NCBI RefSeq assembly: GCF_004137085.1
Contig: NZ_QYBC01000004.1
Span: forward strand, 62,001 to 126,000
Direction: 5' to 3'
From: Lichenibacterium ramalinae
Lineage (GTDB): Bacteria; Pseudomonadota; Alphaproteobacteria; Rhizobiales; Beijerinckiaceae
Length of the DNA stretch: 64,000 nucleotides
Notes under the pieces: generated by a model
What the model was told of the DNA's origin: nothing
Database searches by the model: none
Seen by the model: only the letters and a program-made list of their open reading frames with translations
Made by a program: the position numbers and the translations under genes
Shown: piece by piece, positions 1 through 8,589 of the stretch
How positions within the stretch are numbered: the first letter of the stretch is position 1
Layout: each line of letters opens with the position of its first letter

Positions 1-1835
1 GCACCGGGGCCGTGAAGATCACGCCCGCCCACGACTTCAACGACCACGCGGTCGGCCTGCGCCACGGCCTCGTGCCGCTCGACGTCATGACGCCGGACGG
101 GCGCATGAACGACCTCGTGCCCGAGCCCTTCCGCGGCCTCGACCGGTTCGACGCGCGGGCCCGGGCGGTGGAGGCGCTCGAAGCGCTGGGCGCCATCGAG
201 AAGATCGAGCCCAAGGTCATCGCCCAGCCCTTCGGCGACCGCTCGGGCGTCGTCATCGAGCCGCGCATCACGGACCAATGGTTCCTGAAGACCGAGGGCA
301 TGGCCGCCGCTGCGGCCGAGGCCGTGCGCCGCGGCGACACGCGCTTCGTCCCGGCCAACTGGTCCAACGTCTTCTTTCGCTGGATGGACAACATCGAGCC
401 CTGGTGCATCAGCCGGCAGCTCTGGTACGGCCACCAGATCCCGGCCTGGTACGGCGAGGACGGCGAGATCTTCGTGGCCGAGACGGCCGAGGAGGCCGCC
501 GCGGCGGCGCGGCACCACTACGGCCGGGACGTGACGCTGACGCGCGACCCCGACATCCTCGACACCTGGTTCTCCTCGGCGCTGTGGCCCTTCGCGACGC
601 TGGGATGGCCGGACGAGACGCCGGACCTCGCCCGCTACTATCCGCAGGACCTGCTGGTCACGGGCTTCGACATCATCTTCTTCTGGGTCGCCCGGATGAT
701 GATGCAGAGCATCGCCTTCGAGACGGTGCCGCCCTTCCGCGACATCTACATCCACGGCCTGGTGCGCGACGCGTCCGGGCAGAAGATGTCGAAGACCAAG
801 GGCAACGTGATCGACCCGCTCGATCTCATCGCCCAATACGGCACCGACGCCACCCGCATGACCATGATGACCCTGTGCGGGCACGGGCAGGACATCCGCA
901 TGTCGGCGGATTCGGTCCGGCCGGCGCGGCTCTTCGCCAACAAGTTGTGGAACGCCGCCCGCTTCGCCGCCTTCAACTGCTGCTTCGACGCGCCGACGCC
1001 GCTGCCGGCCTCGCCCCGCAACGCCATCGACGCCTGGATCGTCGCGGAACTCGCCGGCGTGGCGCGACAGACGCTGGCCTCGCTCGACGACTACCGCTTC
1101 AGCGACGCCGCCACGGGCCTGCAGGCCTTCGTGCGCGACACGTTCTGCGATTGGTACGTCGAGTTCTCGAAGATCAGCATGAACGGCTCCGACGCCGCGG
1201 CGGCGGCGGAAACGCGGGCCGTGGTGGGCTGGTGCCTCAAGACCATCCTGCAGCTGCTGAACCCCTTCATGCCCTTCGTCACCGAGGCGCTGTGGGACGG
1301 CTGCGGCACCGGCGAGGCCATCACGGCCGCGCAGTTGCCGGACTTCGCCGCCCTGCCGGCCCGGGCCGAGGCCGCCGCGGCGGTCGAGGGGGCCATCGCG
1401 CTCGTGTCGCGCATCCGGTCGGTGCGGAGCGAACTCAAGGTCCCGCCCGGACGGCCGGTCCCGCTGCTGGTGTCGGCGCCCTCGACGGCCGCCAAGGCGC
1501 TGCTCGACGGCTTCGGTCCCCACATCCGGCGCCTCGCCAACCTGTCGTCGATCGAGGAGGCGGGCGCCCCGCCCGAAGGCGCCGTGCGGCTCGCCGTCGA
1601 CGGCACCGACTACCTGCTCCCGCTGGCCGACGTCGTCGACTTCGCCAAGGAGCGGCAGCGCCTCGAGAAGGAGCTGAAGAAGAACGACAACGACCGCGCC
1701 GGCATCGCCCGCCGCCTCGCCGACCCGGCCTTCATCGACAAGGCCAATCCCGAGGTGATCGAGACCAACCGGTCCCGCCTCGCCGCCGCCGAGGTGGAAC
1801 GCGAGCGCCTCCTGGCGGCGCTCGCCCTCATCTGA
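1..1835 (+). CDS. valS: valine--tRNA ligase (C-terminal part; 5' end outside window)
   Basis: Charges tRNA-Val with valine in the cytoplasm. The frame is open from the left edge, so the N-terminal HIGH half is missing; about 610 residues remain. Seen here: the end of the editing domain, the class I WCISRQLWYG segment, the DTWFSSALWP stretch and the KMSKT catalytic loop at about 783-797. The anticodon-binding helical domain follows, and the last about 60 residues form the charged C-terminal coiled coil typical of ValRS (FAKERQRLEKELKKN onwards). The stop is TGA at 1833-1835. A separate promoter-like element lies upstream of cvpA, so valS probably ends its own transcription unit. The identification is firm; only the missing 5' end is unknown. 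Confidence 0.97.
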   Translation, partial: TGAVKITPAHDFNDHAVGLRHGLVPLDVMTPDGRMNDLVPEPFRGLDRFDARARAVEALEALGAIEKIEPKVIAQPFGDRSGVVIEPRITDQWFLKTEGMAAAAAEAVRRGDTRFVPANWSNVFFRWMDNIEPWCISRQLWYGHQIPAWYGEDGEIFVAETAEEAAAAARHHYGRDVTLTRDPDILDTWFSSALWPFATLGWPDETPDLARYYPQDLLVTGFDIIFFWVARMMMQSIAFETVPPFRDIYIHGLVRDASGQKMSKTKGNVIDPLDLIAQYGTDATRMTMMTLCGHGQDIRMSADSVRPARLFANKLWNAARFAAFNCCFDAPTPLPASPRNAIDAWIVAELAGVARQTLASLDDYRFSDAATGLQAFVRDTFCDWYVEFSKISMNGSDAAAAAETRAVVGWCLKTILQLLNPFMPFVTEALWDGCGTGEAITAAQLPDFAALPARAEAAAAVEGAIALVSRIRSVRSELKVPPGRPVPLLVSAPSTAAKALLDGFGPHIRRLANLSSIEEAGAPPEGAVRLAVDGTDYLLPLADVVDFAKERQRLEKELKKNDNDRAGIARRLADPAFIDKANPEVIETNRSRLAAAEVERERLLAALALI

Positions 1836-1958
1836 CGGCGCGCCGGGGCCGGCCTCATCCGATGCCGGCCCGGCCCTCCCGCCGCCCCGATCCCGACACA
1901 GGTCCATACCGGGGCGACATGGCGGGGCGGTCGCCGCCCCGTTTCCGCCCCGGCACGG

Positions 1959-1986
1959 GTGACGCCGCCCGGGCTCTTCGCTATAA
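1959..1986 (+). promoter_or_regulatory. candidate sigma-70 promoter of cvpA-purF
   Basis: GTGACG at 1959-1964 and CTATAA at 1981-1986 are separated by 16 bases. They lie about 60 bases before the cvpA start and after the valS stop. The -10 box is a good match to alphaproteobacterial housekeeping promoters; the -35 box is partial. Inferred from sequence only. Confidence 0.42.
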
Positions 1987-2044
1987 GCGCGGCCGGCGGC
2001 TTCGCCCTTCCACCATCACGACCAACAGGCACGAGGGCAGAGCC

Positions 2045-2782
2045 ATGCCGTCCTATCTCGATCTGGCTTTGCTGGGCATCGTCGTCGTTTCGGCGCTGCT
2101 GTCCATGGTCCGGGGGTTCACGCGCGAAGTCCTGGCCATCGCCTCCTGGGGGGCGGCCGCGGTCGCCGCCTACCTGCTTTATCCGCGCGTGATGCCCTAT
2201 CTCGAGCATTACATCGCCAAGGACACGATCCGGATGATCGCCGCGATCGCCATCGTGTTCTTCGCGACGCTGATCCTCGTCTCCATCATCACGGTGAAGT
2301 TGTCCGACGCCATCCTGGACAGCAAGGTCGGCGCGCTGGATCGGACCATGGGCTTCCTGTTCGGCGCCGCCCGCGGCTTCCTGCTCGGCGTCGTGGCCTT
2401 CCTGTTCTTCAACTGGCTGGTGCCGCCGAAGTCGCAGCCCGAATGGGTGGCGTCGGCGCGCTCGAAGCCGCTGCTGCAGGCGACCGGCGACGAGATCGTC
2501 GCCATGCTGCCCGAGGATCCGGAAAACACCTTCCTCAAGCGTTTCAAGCGCGACAAGCCGGCGCCGAGCGAGGACCTCCCCGCCGATGCCGACGCGCCGG
2601 GCGGCGCCGACACGGCACCGGCGCCGGCACAGCCCGCCGCCCCGGCCCGCAGGACCGAGGCCGTGCCCGGGACGACGCCGCGGTCGGCGGCCGCCACCCC
2701 GGCGCCCACCGTCGATCGCCAGGGCCTCAACGCCATCCTCAACGGCACGCCGGCGGCCAAGATACCCACCAAAAAGCAGTGA
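2045..2782 (+). CDS. cvpA: CvpA family inner-membrane protein
   Basis: A 245-residue CvpA (colicin V production) family protein. Four hydrophobic helices are visible at about residues 4-22, 28-46, 63-86 and 103-124, followed by a long Pro/Ala-rich, probably disordered C-terminal tail (about 170-235) ending in a short basic segment. The family is widespread and sits beside purF in many proteobacteria; its biochemical role is unsettled, with links to envelope stress tolerance. The start ATG at 2045 follows a GAGGGCAG ribosome-binding site. The gene is followed at 139 bases by purF, which it probably shares a transcript with. Confidence 0.93.
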   Translation: MPSYLDLALLGIVVVSALLSMVRGFTREVLAIASWGAAAVAAYLLYPRVMPYLEHYIAKDTIRMIAAIAIVFFATLILVSIITVKLSDAILDSKVGALDRTMGFLFGAARGFLLGVVAFLFFNWLVPPKSQPEWVASARSKPLLQATGDEIVAMLPEDPENTFLKRFKRDKPAPSEDLPADADAPGGADTAPAPAQPAAPARRTEAVPGTTPRSAAATPAPTVDRQGLNAILNGTPAAKIPTKKQ

Positions 2783-2832
2783 GGCGCGGGAACCGGCCTT
2801 AAAAAGCTCCGCAATGCGCTCCATCTGAAGAC

Positions 2833-2864
2833 GGGAATGGCGTAGGATCTTCGCTCCCATTCCC
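2833..2864. promoter_or_regulatory. 8-bp perfect inverted repeat in the purF leader
   Basis: GGGAATGG (2833-2840) and CCATTCCC (2857-2864) are exact reverse complements around a 16-base spacer, 58 bases before the purF start. There is no T-run, so it is not a classic terminator. It could be an operator or an mRNA leader hairpin; which of these is not decided by the sequence. Confidence 0.35.
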
Positions 2865-2921
2865 CTCGCCGCCCGGCTTCGCCAGCCGAAGGCCAGGGCG
2901 TCCCGGCTTGAGGATGGACCA

Positions 2922-4367
2922 TTGAGCGATCTCGAAACCGAATCCCTCCGTGAAAAATGCGGTGTCTTCGGCATCTTCGGCCACCCCGACGCGGCCGCCA
3001 TCACGGCCCTCGGCCTGCATGCCCTGCAGCATCGTGGACAGGAGGCGGCGGGCATCGTCGCCTTCGACGGCCGCCAGTTCAACTCCGAGCGCCGCCACGG
3101 CCTCGTGGGCGACCATTTCTCCAATGAGCGCGTCATCAAGCGGCTCGCCGGCTCGGCCTCCATCGGCCATGTCCGCTACGCCACGACGGGCGAGACCGTG
3201 TTGCGCAACGTGCAGCCGCTCTTCGCCGAGCTCGAGGGCGGCGGCTTCGCCGTGGCGCACAACGGCAATTTCACCAACGGCCTGACGCTGCGTCGGCAGC
3301 TCGTCCGCGACGGCGCCATCTGCCAGTCGACGTCGGACACCGAGGTGATCCTCCACCTCGTGGCGCGGTCCCGCAAGCTGCGCTTCGTCGAGCGCTTCGT
3401 CGAGTCGCTGCGCCAGATCGAGGGCGCCTATGCGCTCGTCGCCCTCACCAACAAGAAGCTCGTCGGCGCCCGCGACCCGCTCGGCATCCGGCCCCTCGTC
3501 CTCGGCGAGCTGAACGGCCGCTACATCCTGGCCTCCGAGACCTGCGCGCTCGACATCATCGGCGCGCGCTTCGTGCGCGACATCGAGAACGGCGAGGTGG
3601 TCATCATCTCGGAAAGCGGGATCGAGAGCCTGAAGCCCTTCGCCCCCCAGCCGGCGCGGCCCTGCATCTTCGAATACATCTACTTCGCCCGGCCCGACTC
3701 GGTCGTGAACGGCCGCTCGGTCTACGACGTGCGCAAGCGGATGGGGGCCGAACTCGCCGCCGAAAGCCCGGCCGAGGCCGACGTCGTGGTGCCGGTGCCG
3801 GACAGCGGCGTGCCGGCGGCGCTCGGATACTCGCAGGCTTCCGGGGTCCCCTTCGAACTCGGCATCATCCGCAACCATTATGTCGGCCGCACCTTCATCC
3901 AGCCGAGCCAGGCGATCCGCGAGATCGGCGTCCGGATGAAGCACAGCGCCAACCGCGGCGTGATCGAGGGCAAGCGCGTCGTCCTTATCGACGATTCGGT
4001 CGTGCGCGGCACGACCTCGGTCAAGATCGTGCAGATGATGCGCGACGCCGGCGCCAAGGAGGTGCATTTCCGCATCGCCTGTCCGCCCATCACGCACCCC
4101 GACTACTACGGCATCGACACGCCGGAACGGGACAAGCTGCTCGCCGCCCAGATGGACCTCGAGGGCATGCGGGCCTATATGGGCGCCGATTCGCTCGCCT
4201 TCCTGTCCGTCGACGGCATCTACCGCTCCATGGGCCTCGCCCGTCGGGACCCCGTGCGGCCGCAGTTCACCGACCATTGCTTCACGGGCGACTACCCGAC
4301 CCGGTTGACCGACGTGCTCGCCGAATCGAGCCCCCGGCAGTGGGCCATGCTGGCCGAGGCCAGCTGA
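2922..4367 (+). CDS. purF: amidophosphoribosyltransferase (PurF)
   Basis: Catalyses the first committed step of purine synthesis, glutamine plus PRPP to 5-phosphoribosylamine. The 481 residues are full length. The N-terminal Ntn-type glutaminase domain has its nucleophile at Cys13 (REKCGVFGI), exposed in the family by removing a short propeptide. The C-terminal phosphoribosyltransferase domain carries the PRPP loop VVLIDDSVVRGTTS at about 352-365. No ATG is available: the start is TTG at 2922, eight bases after a GAGG ribosome-binding site (2910-2913). An ATG at 2914 opens only a three-codon frame whose TGA overlaps the TTG. The stop is three bases from the stop of the convergent potassium channel gene. 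Confidence 0.96.
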   Translation: MSDLETESLREKCGVFGIFGHPDAAAITALGLHALQHRGQEAAGIVAFDGRQFNSERRHGLVGDHFSNERVIKRLAGSASIGHVRYATTGETVLRNVQPLFAELEGGGFAVAHNGNFTNGLTLRRQLVRDGAICQSTSDTEVILHLVARSRKLRFVERFVESLRQIEGAYALVALTNKKLVGARDPLGIRPLVLGELNGRYILASETCALDIIGARFVRDIENGEVVIISESGIESLKPFAPQPARPCIFEYIYFARPDSVVNGRSVYDVRKRMGAELAAESPAEADVVVPVPDSGVPAALGYSQASGVPFELGIIRNHYVGRTFIQPSQAIREIGVRMKHSANRGVIEGKRVVLIDDSVVRGTTSVKIVQMMRDAGAKEVHFRIACPPITHPDYYGIDTPERDKLLAAQMDLEGMRAYMGADSLAFLSVDGIYRSMGLARRDPVRPQFTDHCFTGDYPTRLTDVLAESSPRQWAMLAEAS

Positions 4368-4370
4368 GCC

Positions 4371-5303
4371 TCAGGGACGGCTCGCCGCCGCGGCGGCGAG
4401 CGGTTCCGTCTCGTGGAACCGGGCGTAATCCAACACGGTGTGGCCGGCGACGGGCGTCGACAGGATGTCGACGAAGCGATGGTTCCAGCGGATGTCGTCC
4501 GGAAGGTAGGATTCCCGCGCCTCGACGGTCTGGCCCGACGTGTCGTCGTGGCCCGTGATGGTCAGCAGGAACAGCGCGTCCTCCCGCTCGAGGTCTTCCG
4601 CGCTTCGGCCGAAGAGCGGGCTCGCCGCGTCGATCGGATGCAGGATGGTCCAACTCAGCGCGAAGGCGGGGTTCTCGGCGCGGACGAGCCTCAGCTCGAC
4701 GTAGCGCCGAAACTTCTGCCCCTCCGCCGTCGTCTCGGACAGCAGCACCCACAGGCGGGCCGTGGCGCTCGACAGGATGTTCAGCCGAGCGTTGGCGACG
4801 CGGGCGAAGAGCGTGCGCCCGCCCTCGTAGGGACCGACCGCCAGGCCGCGCGCGAAGACGAGCCGGGCCCGCGGGCGCGACATGCGGGCGAAGATCAGGC
4901 CCAGCATCGTGGCGGTGAAGAACAGCCCCGCGAACACCTCGGTGCCCACCACCAAGTGGGCGTAGCGCGTCTGCGGGTAGAACTCGCCGTAGCCGACGGT
5001 GGTGATGGTTTCCATGCTGAAGTACAGCAGGTTCTCGAAGGCGCCGCGGCTGTTGGCGATGCCCTGCGGGTCGACGGCGTAGAGCAGGGCGAAGCCGAAG
5101 TTGACGAGCAGGAAGGCCGCCGCCAGACCGCCGACGAAGGCGGGAAGGCGGGCCGTGAGGGCGATGTGGTAGGCGTCGTTCCAGAAGCTCGGCTGGAGGC
5201 CGGCCGTGAAGACGGCGCGCTTGCCGATCATGACCTTGCGCAGCCGTCGCGCACCGGGGCGCGGCGCCGTGCGGGTGAGATCGAGGTCGGGCCTGGCGTT
5301 CAT
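4371..5303 (-). CDS. inward rectifier potassium channel (KirBac type)
   Basis: A 310-residue prokaryotic inward-rectifier K+ channel. Two membrane helices (about 53-75 and 118-140) flank the pore with selectivity filter TVGYG at residues 102-106. A C-terminal cytoplasmic Ig-like rectification domain follows (about 150-300), with family-typical stretches such as LSWTILHPIDAASP. The N-terminal slide helix region (FWNDAYHIAL) is also present. The protein would work as a tetramer in the inner membrane. The gene sits between purF and a short-chain dehydrogenase and reads against purF, with three bases between the stop codons. Its own 3' end contains a long GC palindrome that could end transcription both ways. 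Confidence 0.93.
   Translation of the reverse strand: MNARPDLDLTRTAPRPGARRLRKVMIGKRAVFTAGLQPSFWNDAYHIALTARLPAFVGGLAAAFLLVNFGFALLYAVDPQGIANSRGAFENLLYFSMETITTVGYGEFYPQTRYAHLVVGTEVFAGLFFTATMLGLIFARMSRPRARLVFARGLAVGPYEGGRTLFARVANARLNILSSATARLWVLLSETTAEGQKFRRYVELRLVRAENPAFALSWTILHPIDAASPLFGRSAEDLEREDALFLLTITGHDDTSGQTVEARESYLPDDIRWNHRFVDILSTPVAGHTVLDYARFHETEPLAAAAASRP
4380..4401. terminator. GC palindrome at the purF / K+ channel convergence
   Basis: A perfect 22-base palindrome (left arm GCTCGCCGCCG) lies inside the last codons of the channel gene (Ala-rich tail), 13 bases after the purF stop. It can fold into a hairpin on either strand. It lacks a U-tract, so termination is only an inference from position and symmetry. 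Confidence 0.4.
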
Positions 5304-5361
5304 GGGGGTCGTTCAGCCTGTCGCGTGGCGCCTCGGCTTGCCTGCCGAAAGCCTGGGGTCT

Positions 5362-5455
5362 AGAGCAGTATCGTCTTTCGCGGAATCGTCTCGGCGATTC
5401 CAGGCCGATGAAACTGCTCTCGATTCGGAGCCGGAGCACAGTCGCCGAAGGCGAC
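5362..5455. repeat. structured dispersed repeat, copy A
   Basis: Copy A of an intergenic element whose other copy is at 27559-27652. Outer arms AGAGCAGT (5362-5369) and ACTGCTCT (5413-5420) enclose an inner stem GGAATCG (5382-5388) / CGATTCC (5395-5401). A third hairpin, GTCGCC-GAA-GGCGAC, lies at 5441-5455. The copies align without gaps over 91 bases at about 73% identity. Copy A contains three GANTC sites, the CcrM methylation motif. It lies between divergently read genes, so it is not placed as a terminator. A REP-like extragenic element is the likeliest reading. Confidence 0.6.
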
Positions 5456-5525
5456 GGCGCTCCAGCAAAGCACATTCCCGCCGATGCCGCGCGGCTCCCG
5501 CGGCCAACTCCGTCAGGCAGACCTC

Positions 5526-6275
5526 ATGACTCTCAGCTTGGAGGGCCGGCTGGCCCTGGTCACGGGTGCGTCCCGCGGCATCGGCCGCGCGGTCGCGCTG
5601 GAACTGGCCGGCGCCGGCGCCCATGTGGTGGCGCTGGCCCGCACGCAGGGCGCGCTCGAGGAACTCGACGACGACATCCGGCGGCTGGGCGGAGAGGCGA
5701 CGCTGGTGCCCTGCGACGTGAAGGATTCGGAGGCGATCGACCGGCTCGGCGCCGCCCTGCACGACCGCTGGGGCCATCTCGACATCCTCGTCGCCAACGC
5801 CGGCGTGCTGGGGCCCATCACGCCCATCGGCCACGTCGACCCGAAGCAGTGGGACAACGTCTTGGCCGTGAACCTCACCGCCAATTATCGGCTGCTGCGC
5901 TCGCTCGACCCCCTGCTGCGCGCTTCCGACGCCGGCCGCGTCGTCTTCGTCTCCTCCGGGGCCGGACACCGGGCCGAGATGCGGCCCTACTGGGGCCCCT
6001 ACGCCATCACCAAGGCGGCGCTCGACGCCATGGCCCGCACCTACGCGGCCGAGACCGCCACCACGTCCAACGTCGTCGTCACTGTCGTCAACCCGGGCCC
6101 GCTGCGCACCCGCATGCGGGCGGCCGCCATGCCGGGCGAGGATCCCGAATCGCTGAAGACCCCGGAGGACCTCGCGCCCGTGCTGGTCGCGCTGTGCGCG
6201 CCCGAGCATCGCGACACCGGCAAGCTCTACGACTTCCCCACCGACCGCATGCTGAGCTTCCAGGGCCCGGCCTGA
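5526..6275 (+). CDS. short-chain dehydrogenase/reductase (SDR)
   Basis: A classical SDR of 249 residues; cytoplasmic NAD(P)-dependent oxidoreductase of unknown substrate. The cofactor loop TGASRGIG is at residues 13-20, the LVANAG motif near 84-89, a serine in FVSSGAG, and the catalytic YAITK at Tyr159/Lys163. The chosen start is ATG 5526, which puts the glycine motif at the usual distance from the N-terminus; an in-frame ATG at 5484 would add 14 residues with no family character. An SDR gene commonly follows cvpA-purF in rhizobia; here a K+ channel gene and a repeat lie between. It ends before a hairpin at 6301-6318. Confidence 0.88.
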   Translation: MTLSLEGRLALVTGASRGIGRAVALELAGAGAHVVALARTQGALEELDDDIRRLGGEATLVPCDVKDSEAIDRLGAALHDRWGHLDILVANAGVLGPITPIGHVDPKQWDNVLAVNLTANYRLLRSLDPLLRASDAGRVVFVSSGAGHRAEMRPYWGPYAITKAALDAMARTYAAETATTSNVVVTVVNPGPLRTRMRAAAMPGEDPESLKTPEDLAPVLVALCAPEHRDTGKLYDFPTDRMLSFQGPA

Positions 6276-6300
6276 CGGCCGGTCCCGGGGAACCGCTCCC

Positions 6301-6318
6301 AAACCGCCGAGGCGGTTT
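6301..6318. terminator. hairpin between SDR and molybdenum hydroxylase genes
   Basis: AAACCGCC and GGCGGTTT are perfect 8-base arms around GA. The T-rich end of one arm on each strand suits a bidirectional terminator between the two convergent genes. No further T-run follows. Confidence 0.55.
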
Positions 6319-6336
6319 CGAGACGTCCGACCCGCT

Positions 6337-8589
6337 CTACACCGCCAGGGCCGCCAGCACGCGCTCGCGCGTCAGCGGCAAGTCGCGCAGCCGTGCGCCC
6401 GTGGCGTCCGCCACGGCATTGGCGATGGCCGCCGCGGTGGGGCCCTGGCCGCACTCGCCGCAGCCCAGGAAGGGCTGGCCGGGCCGGTCGACGAGATGCA
6501 CCTCCACGGTGTCCGGCACGGCGTCGAAGCGCAGGATCGGGTAGGTTGCCCAGTCGACCGACGTGACGCCGGCCGCGTCGAAGCCGACCTCCTCGTACAG
6601 TGTCCAGCTCATCGACTGCAGGATGGCGCCCTCGATCTGGTTGCGCAGCCCGTCGGGGTTCACCACCTGCCCGCCGTCGACGGCCGCGACGGCACGGGCG
6701 AGGCGGAGGCGGCCGGTGTCCCGATCGACCTCGACCTCGACGGCCACCGCGCAATAGGCGGCGAGGTTCTTGTAGCGGGCGAAGGCGAACCCCCGCCCGC
6801 GGCCGGGCACCCGCGGCCGGCCCGTCCAGGCGGCCTCGTCCCGCGCCCGCGCCACCACGTCCCGGGCACGGGGGTCGTCGAGGTGGCGCAACCTGAAGGC
6901 GATCGGGTCCTGGGCCGAAGCCCGCGCCAGCTCGTCCATGAAGCTTTCGATGGAGAAGACGTTGGCATAGGCGCCCAACGCCCGCATGGCCGAGACCCGC
7001 AGCGGCATGTCGGGCACGAAGTGATGGGTCACGCGGGCGTTCGGCAGGGCGTAGAGCGGAATGGCGTTGCGGTCGCCGCCGCCTTCCGGCTGGGGGATGG
7101 GTTTTGGCTCGGGCGGCGCGAAGGGCTTCGCCAGCAACCGGGCCGCCAGCAGCGCGCCGGCGCCGCCCGGCCGCATGTTGTGGGTGTTGCTCCACACGCC
7201 GTAGGACCAGTCGGCGATGCGGCCATCGGCGTCGAGGGCCGCTTCCGCCCGGGTCAACATGGCGGGTCCGAAGGGCTCCCAGGCGGCCTCCTGCTCGCGC
7301 ATCAGCTGCAGGCGCACGGGCCGGCCCGGCAGGGCACGGGCGACCAGGGCGGCGTCGCCGGCCGCGTCGTCGGCGCCGTTGTGGCCGTAGCAGCCCGAGC
7401 CCTGGGTGTGGATGCAGCGCACGCGTGCGGGCGGGAAACCGAGCATCTCGGCGATGGCGGCCCGGTCCGGGAAGACGCCCTGGGTGTGGGTCCAGACCGT
7501 GAGGGTGTCGCCGTCGAGATGCGCCACGGCACAGGAGGGGCCGATGGAGCCGTGCGCCTGGTAGGGACGCGTGAAATCCGAAGCGAACCGGCGCAGCCCG
7601 TCGCCCGCCGGCGGGGCGCCGCGGTCGAGGATCACGGTGTCGCGCGCGGGCAGGGCCCGGATGGCCCGGCCCGCCGGCCGGTCTGTCGGCAGGCTCGCCG
7701 CGGGCGTCGACCAGCGCGCCGCTGCCGCGAGCCGGCGCATGGCCTCCACGGCGCCCCATTCCGTCTCGGCCGCCACGGCGAGGAAGTCGCCGTCCCGCAC
7801 CACCGCGACGACGCCGGGCGTCGCCCGCACCGCCGCGTCGTCGAGCGACTGCAGCCGGGCGCCGGGGGCGGGTGGGCGGATCACCCGGGCATGGACCATA
7901 CCGGCAGGCCGGAGGTCCTGCACGTAGATGGCGCCGCCCGTGACCTTGGCGGGGATGTCGCGCCGCGGCACGGCCTGGCCCACGACGGCGTAGCGGCCGG
8001 GCGGCTTCAGGGCCGGATGCGGCGTGGCTTCGACGTGGAGCAGCGTCGCCGACACGAGGTCGCCGAAGCCGAAACGCCGCCCGTCGGGGGCCAGCACGGC
8101 CCCGCCCTCGACCCGCAGGGCCTCGGCCGGCACGGCCCAGCGCGTCGCGGCCTCGCCGACCAGCAGCCCGCGGACCTCGGCCGCGGCGGCCCGGATGGCG
8201 CTGCCGCTGTCCTGCATGGAATGGCTGCCGGCCGTATAGCCCTCGTCGGCCGTTGTGGCGGTGTCGGCGGTGCGGATCGTCACGCGCGCGAGCGGCAGGT
8301 CGAGCTCCTCGGCGGCGAGCTGCACGAGGGCCGTGGCGATCCCCTGGCCGAGCTCCGCCTTGCCGGTCAGCACCTCGACGTTTCCGTCGGCGGCGACCCG
8401 GATCCAGCTGTCGACGAGGGGCGTCGTCTTGAGGCTGCCCGGCAGGTCGCGCGGGCCGGTGGCACCACCGCCCTCTCCGGCGGGTTCGGCGGCTTCGGCG
8501 GCTCCGACCGGGCGCAGCGCGAAGCCCAGCACCAGCGCCCCGGTGCCGCGCAGCACGGTGCGGCGGTCGATCACCAGCGGGGCCGTCAC
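6337..8589 (-). CDS. molybdenum-binding subunit of aldehyde / N-heterocycle dehydrogenase
   Basis: A 750-residue large subunit of the xanthine dehydrogenase superfamily, in the branch of isoquinoline 1-oxidoreductase beta (IorB) and membrane aldehyde dehydrogenases. The N-terminus carries a Tat-type signal, RRTVLRG at residues 9-15 then a hydrophobic run, so it is likely exported folded with its cofactor. The C-terminal GCGECGQGPTAAA contains the expected catalytic glutamate, Glu712. Electrons would pass to the [2Fe-2S] subunit and then to the triheme cytochrome encoded upstream. Its GTG start overlaps the stop of the FeS subunit gene by four bases. The substrate (aldehyde, nicotinate or another N-heterocycle) cannot be read from the sequence. 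Confidence 0.9.
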   Translation of the reverse strand: MTAPLVIDRRTVLRGTGALVLGFALRPVGAAEAAEPAGEGGGATGPRDLPGSLKTTPLVDSWIRVAADGNVEVLTGKAELGQGIATALVQLAAEELDLPLARVTIRTADTATTADEGYTAGSHSMQDSGSAIRAAAAEVRGLLVGEAATRWAVPAEALRVEGGAVLAPDGRRFGFGDLVSATLLHVEATPHPALKPPGRYAVVGQAVPRRDIPAKVTGGAIYVQDLRPAGMVHARVIRPPAPGARLQSLDDAAVRATPGVVAVVRDGDFLAVAAETEWGAVEAMRRLAAAARWSTPAASLPTDRPAGRAIRALPARDTVILDRGAPPAGDGLRRFASDFTRPYQAHGSIGPSCAVAHLDGDTLTVWTHTQGVFPDRAAIAEMLGFPPARVRCIHTQGSGCYGHNGADDAAGDAALVARALPGRPVRLQLMREQEAAWEPFGPAMLTRAEAALDADGRIADWSYGVWSNTHNMRPGGAGALLAARLLAKPFAPPEPKPIPQPEGGGDRNAIPLYALPNARVTHHFVPDMPLRVSAMRALGAYANVFSIESFMDELARASAQDPIAFRLRHLDDPRARDVVARARDEAAWTGRPRVPGRGRGFAFARYKNLAAYCAVAVEVEVDRDTGRLRLARAVAAVDGGQVVNPDGLRNQIEGAILQSMSWTLYEEVGFDAAGVTSVDWATYPILRFDAVPDTVEVHLVDRPGQPFLGCGECGQGPTAAAIANAVADATGARLRDLPLTRERVLAALAV

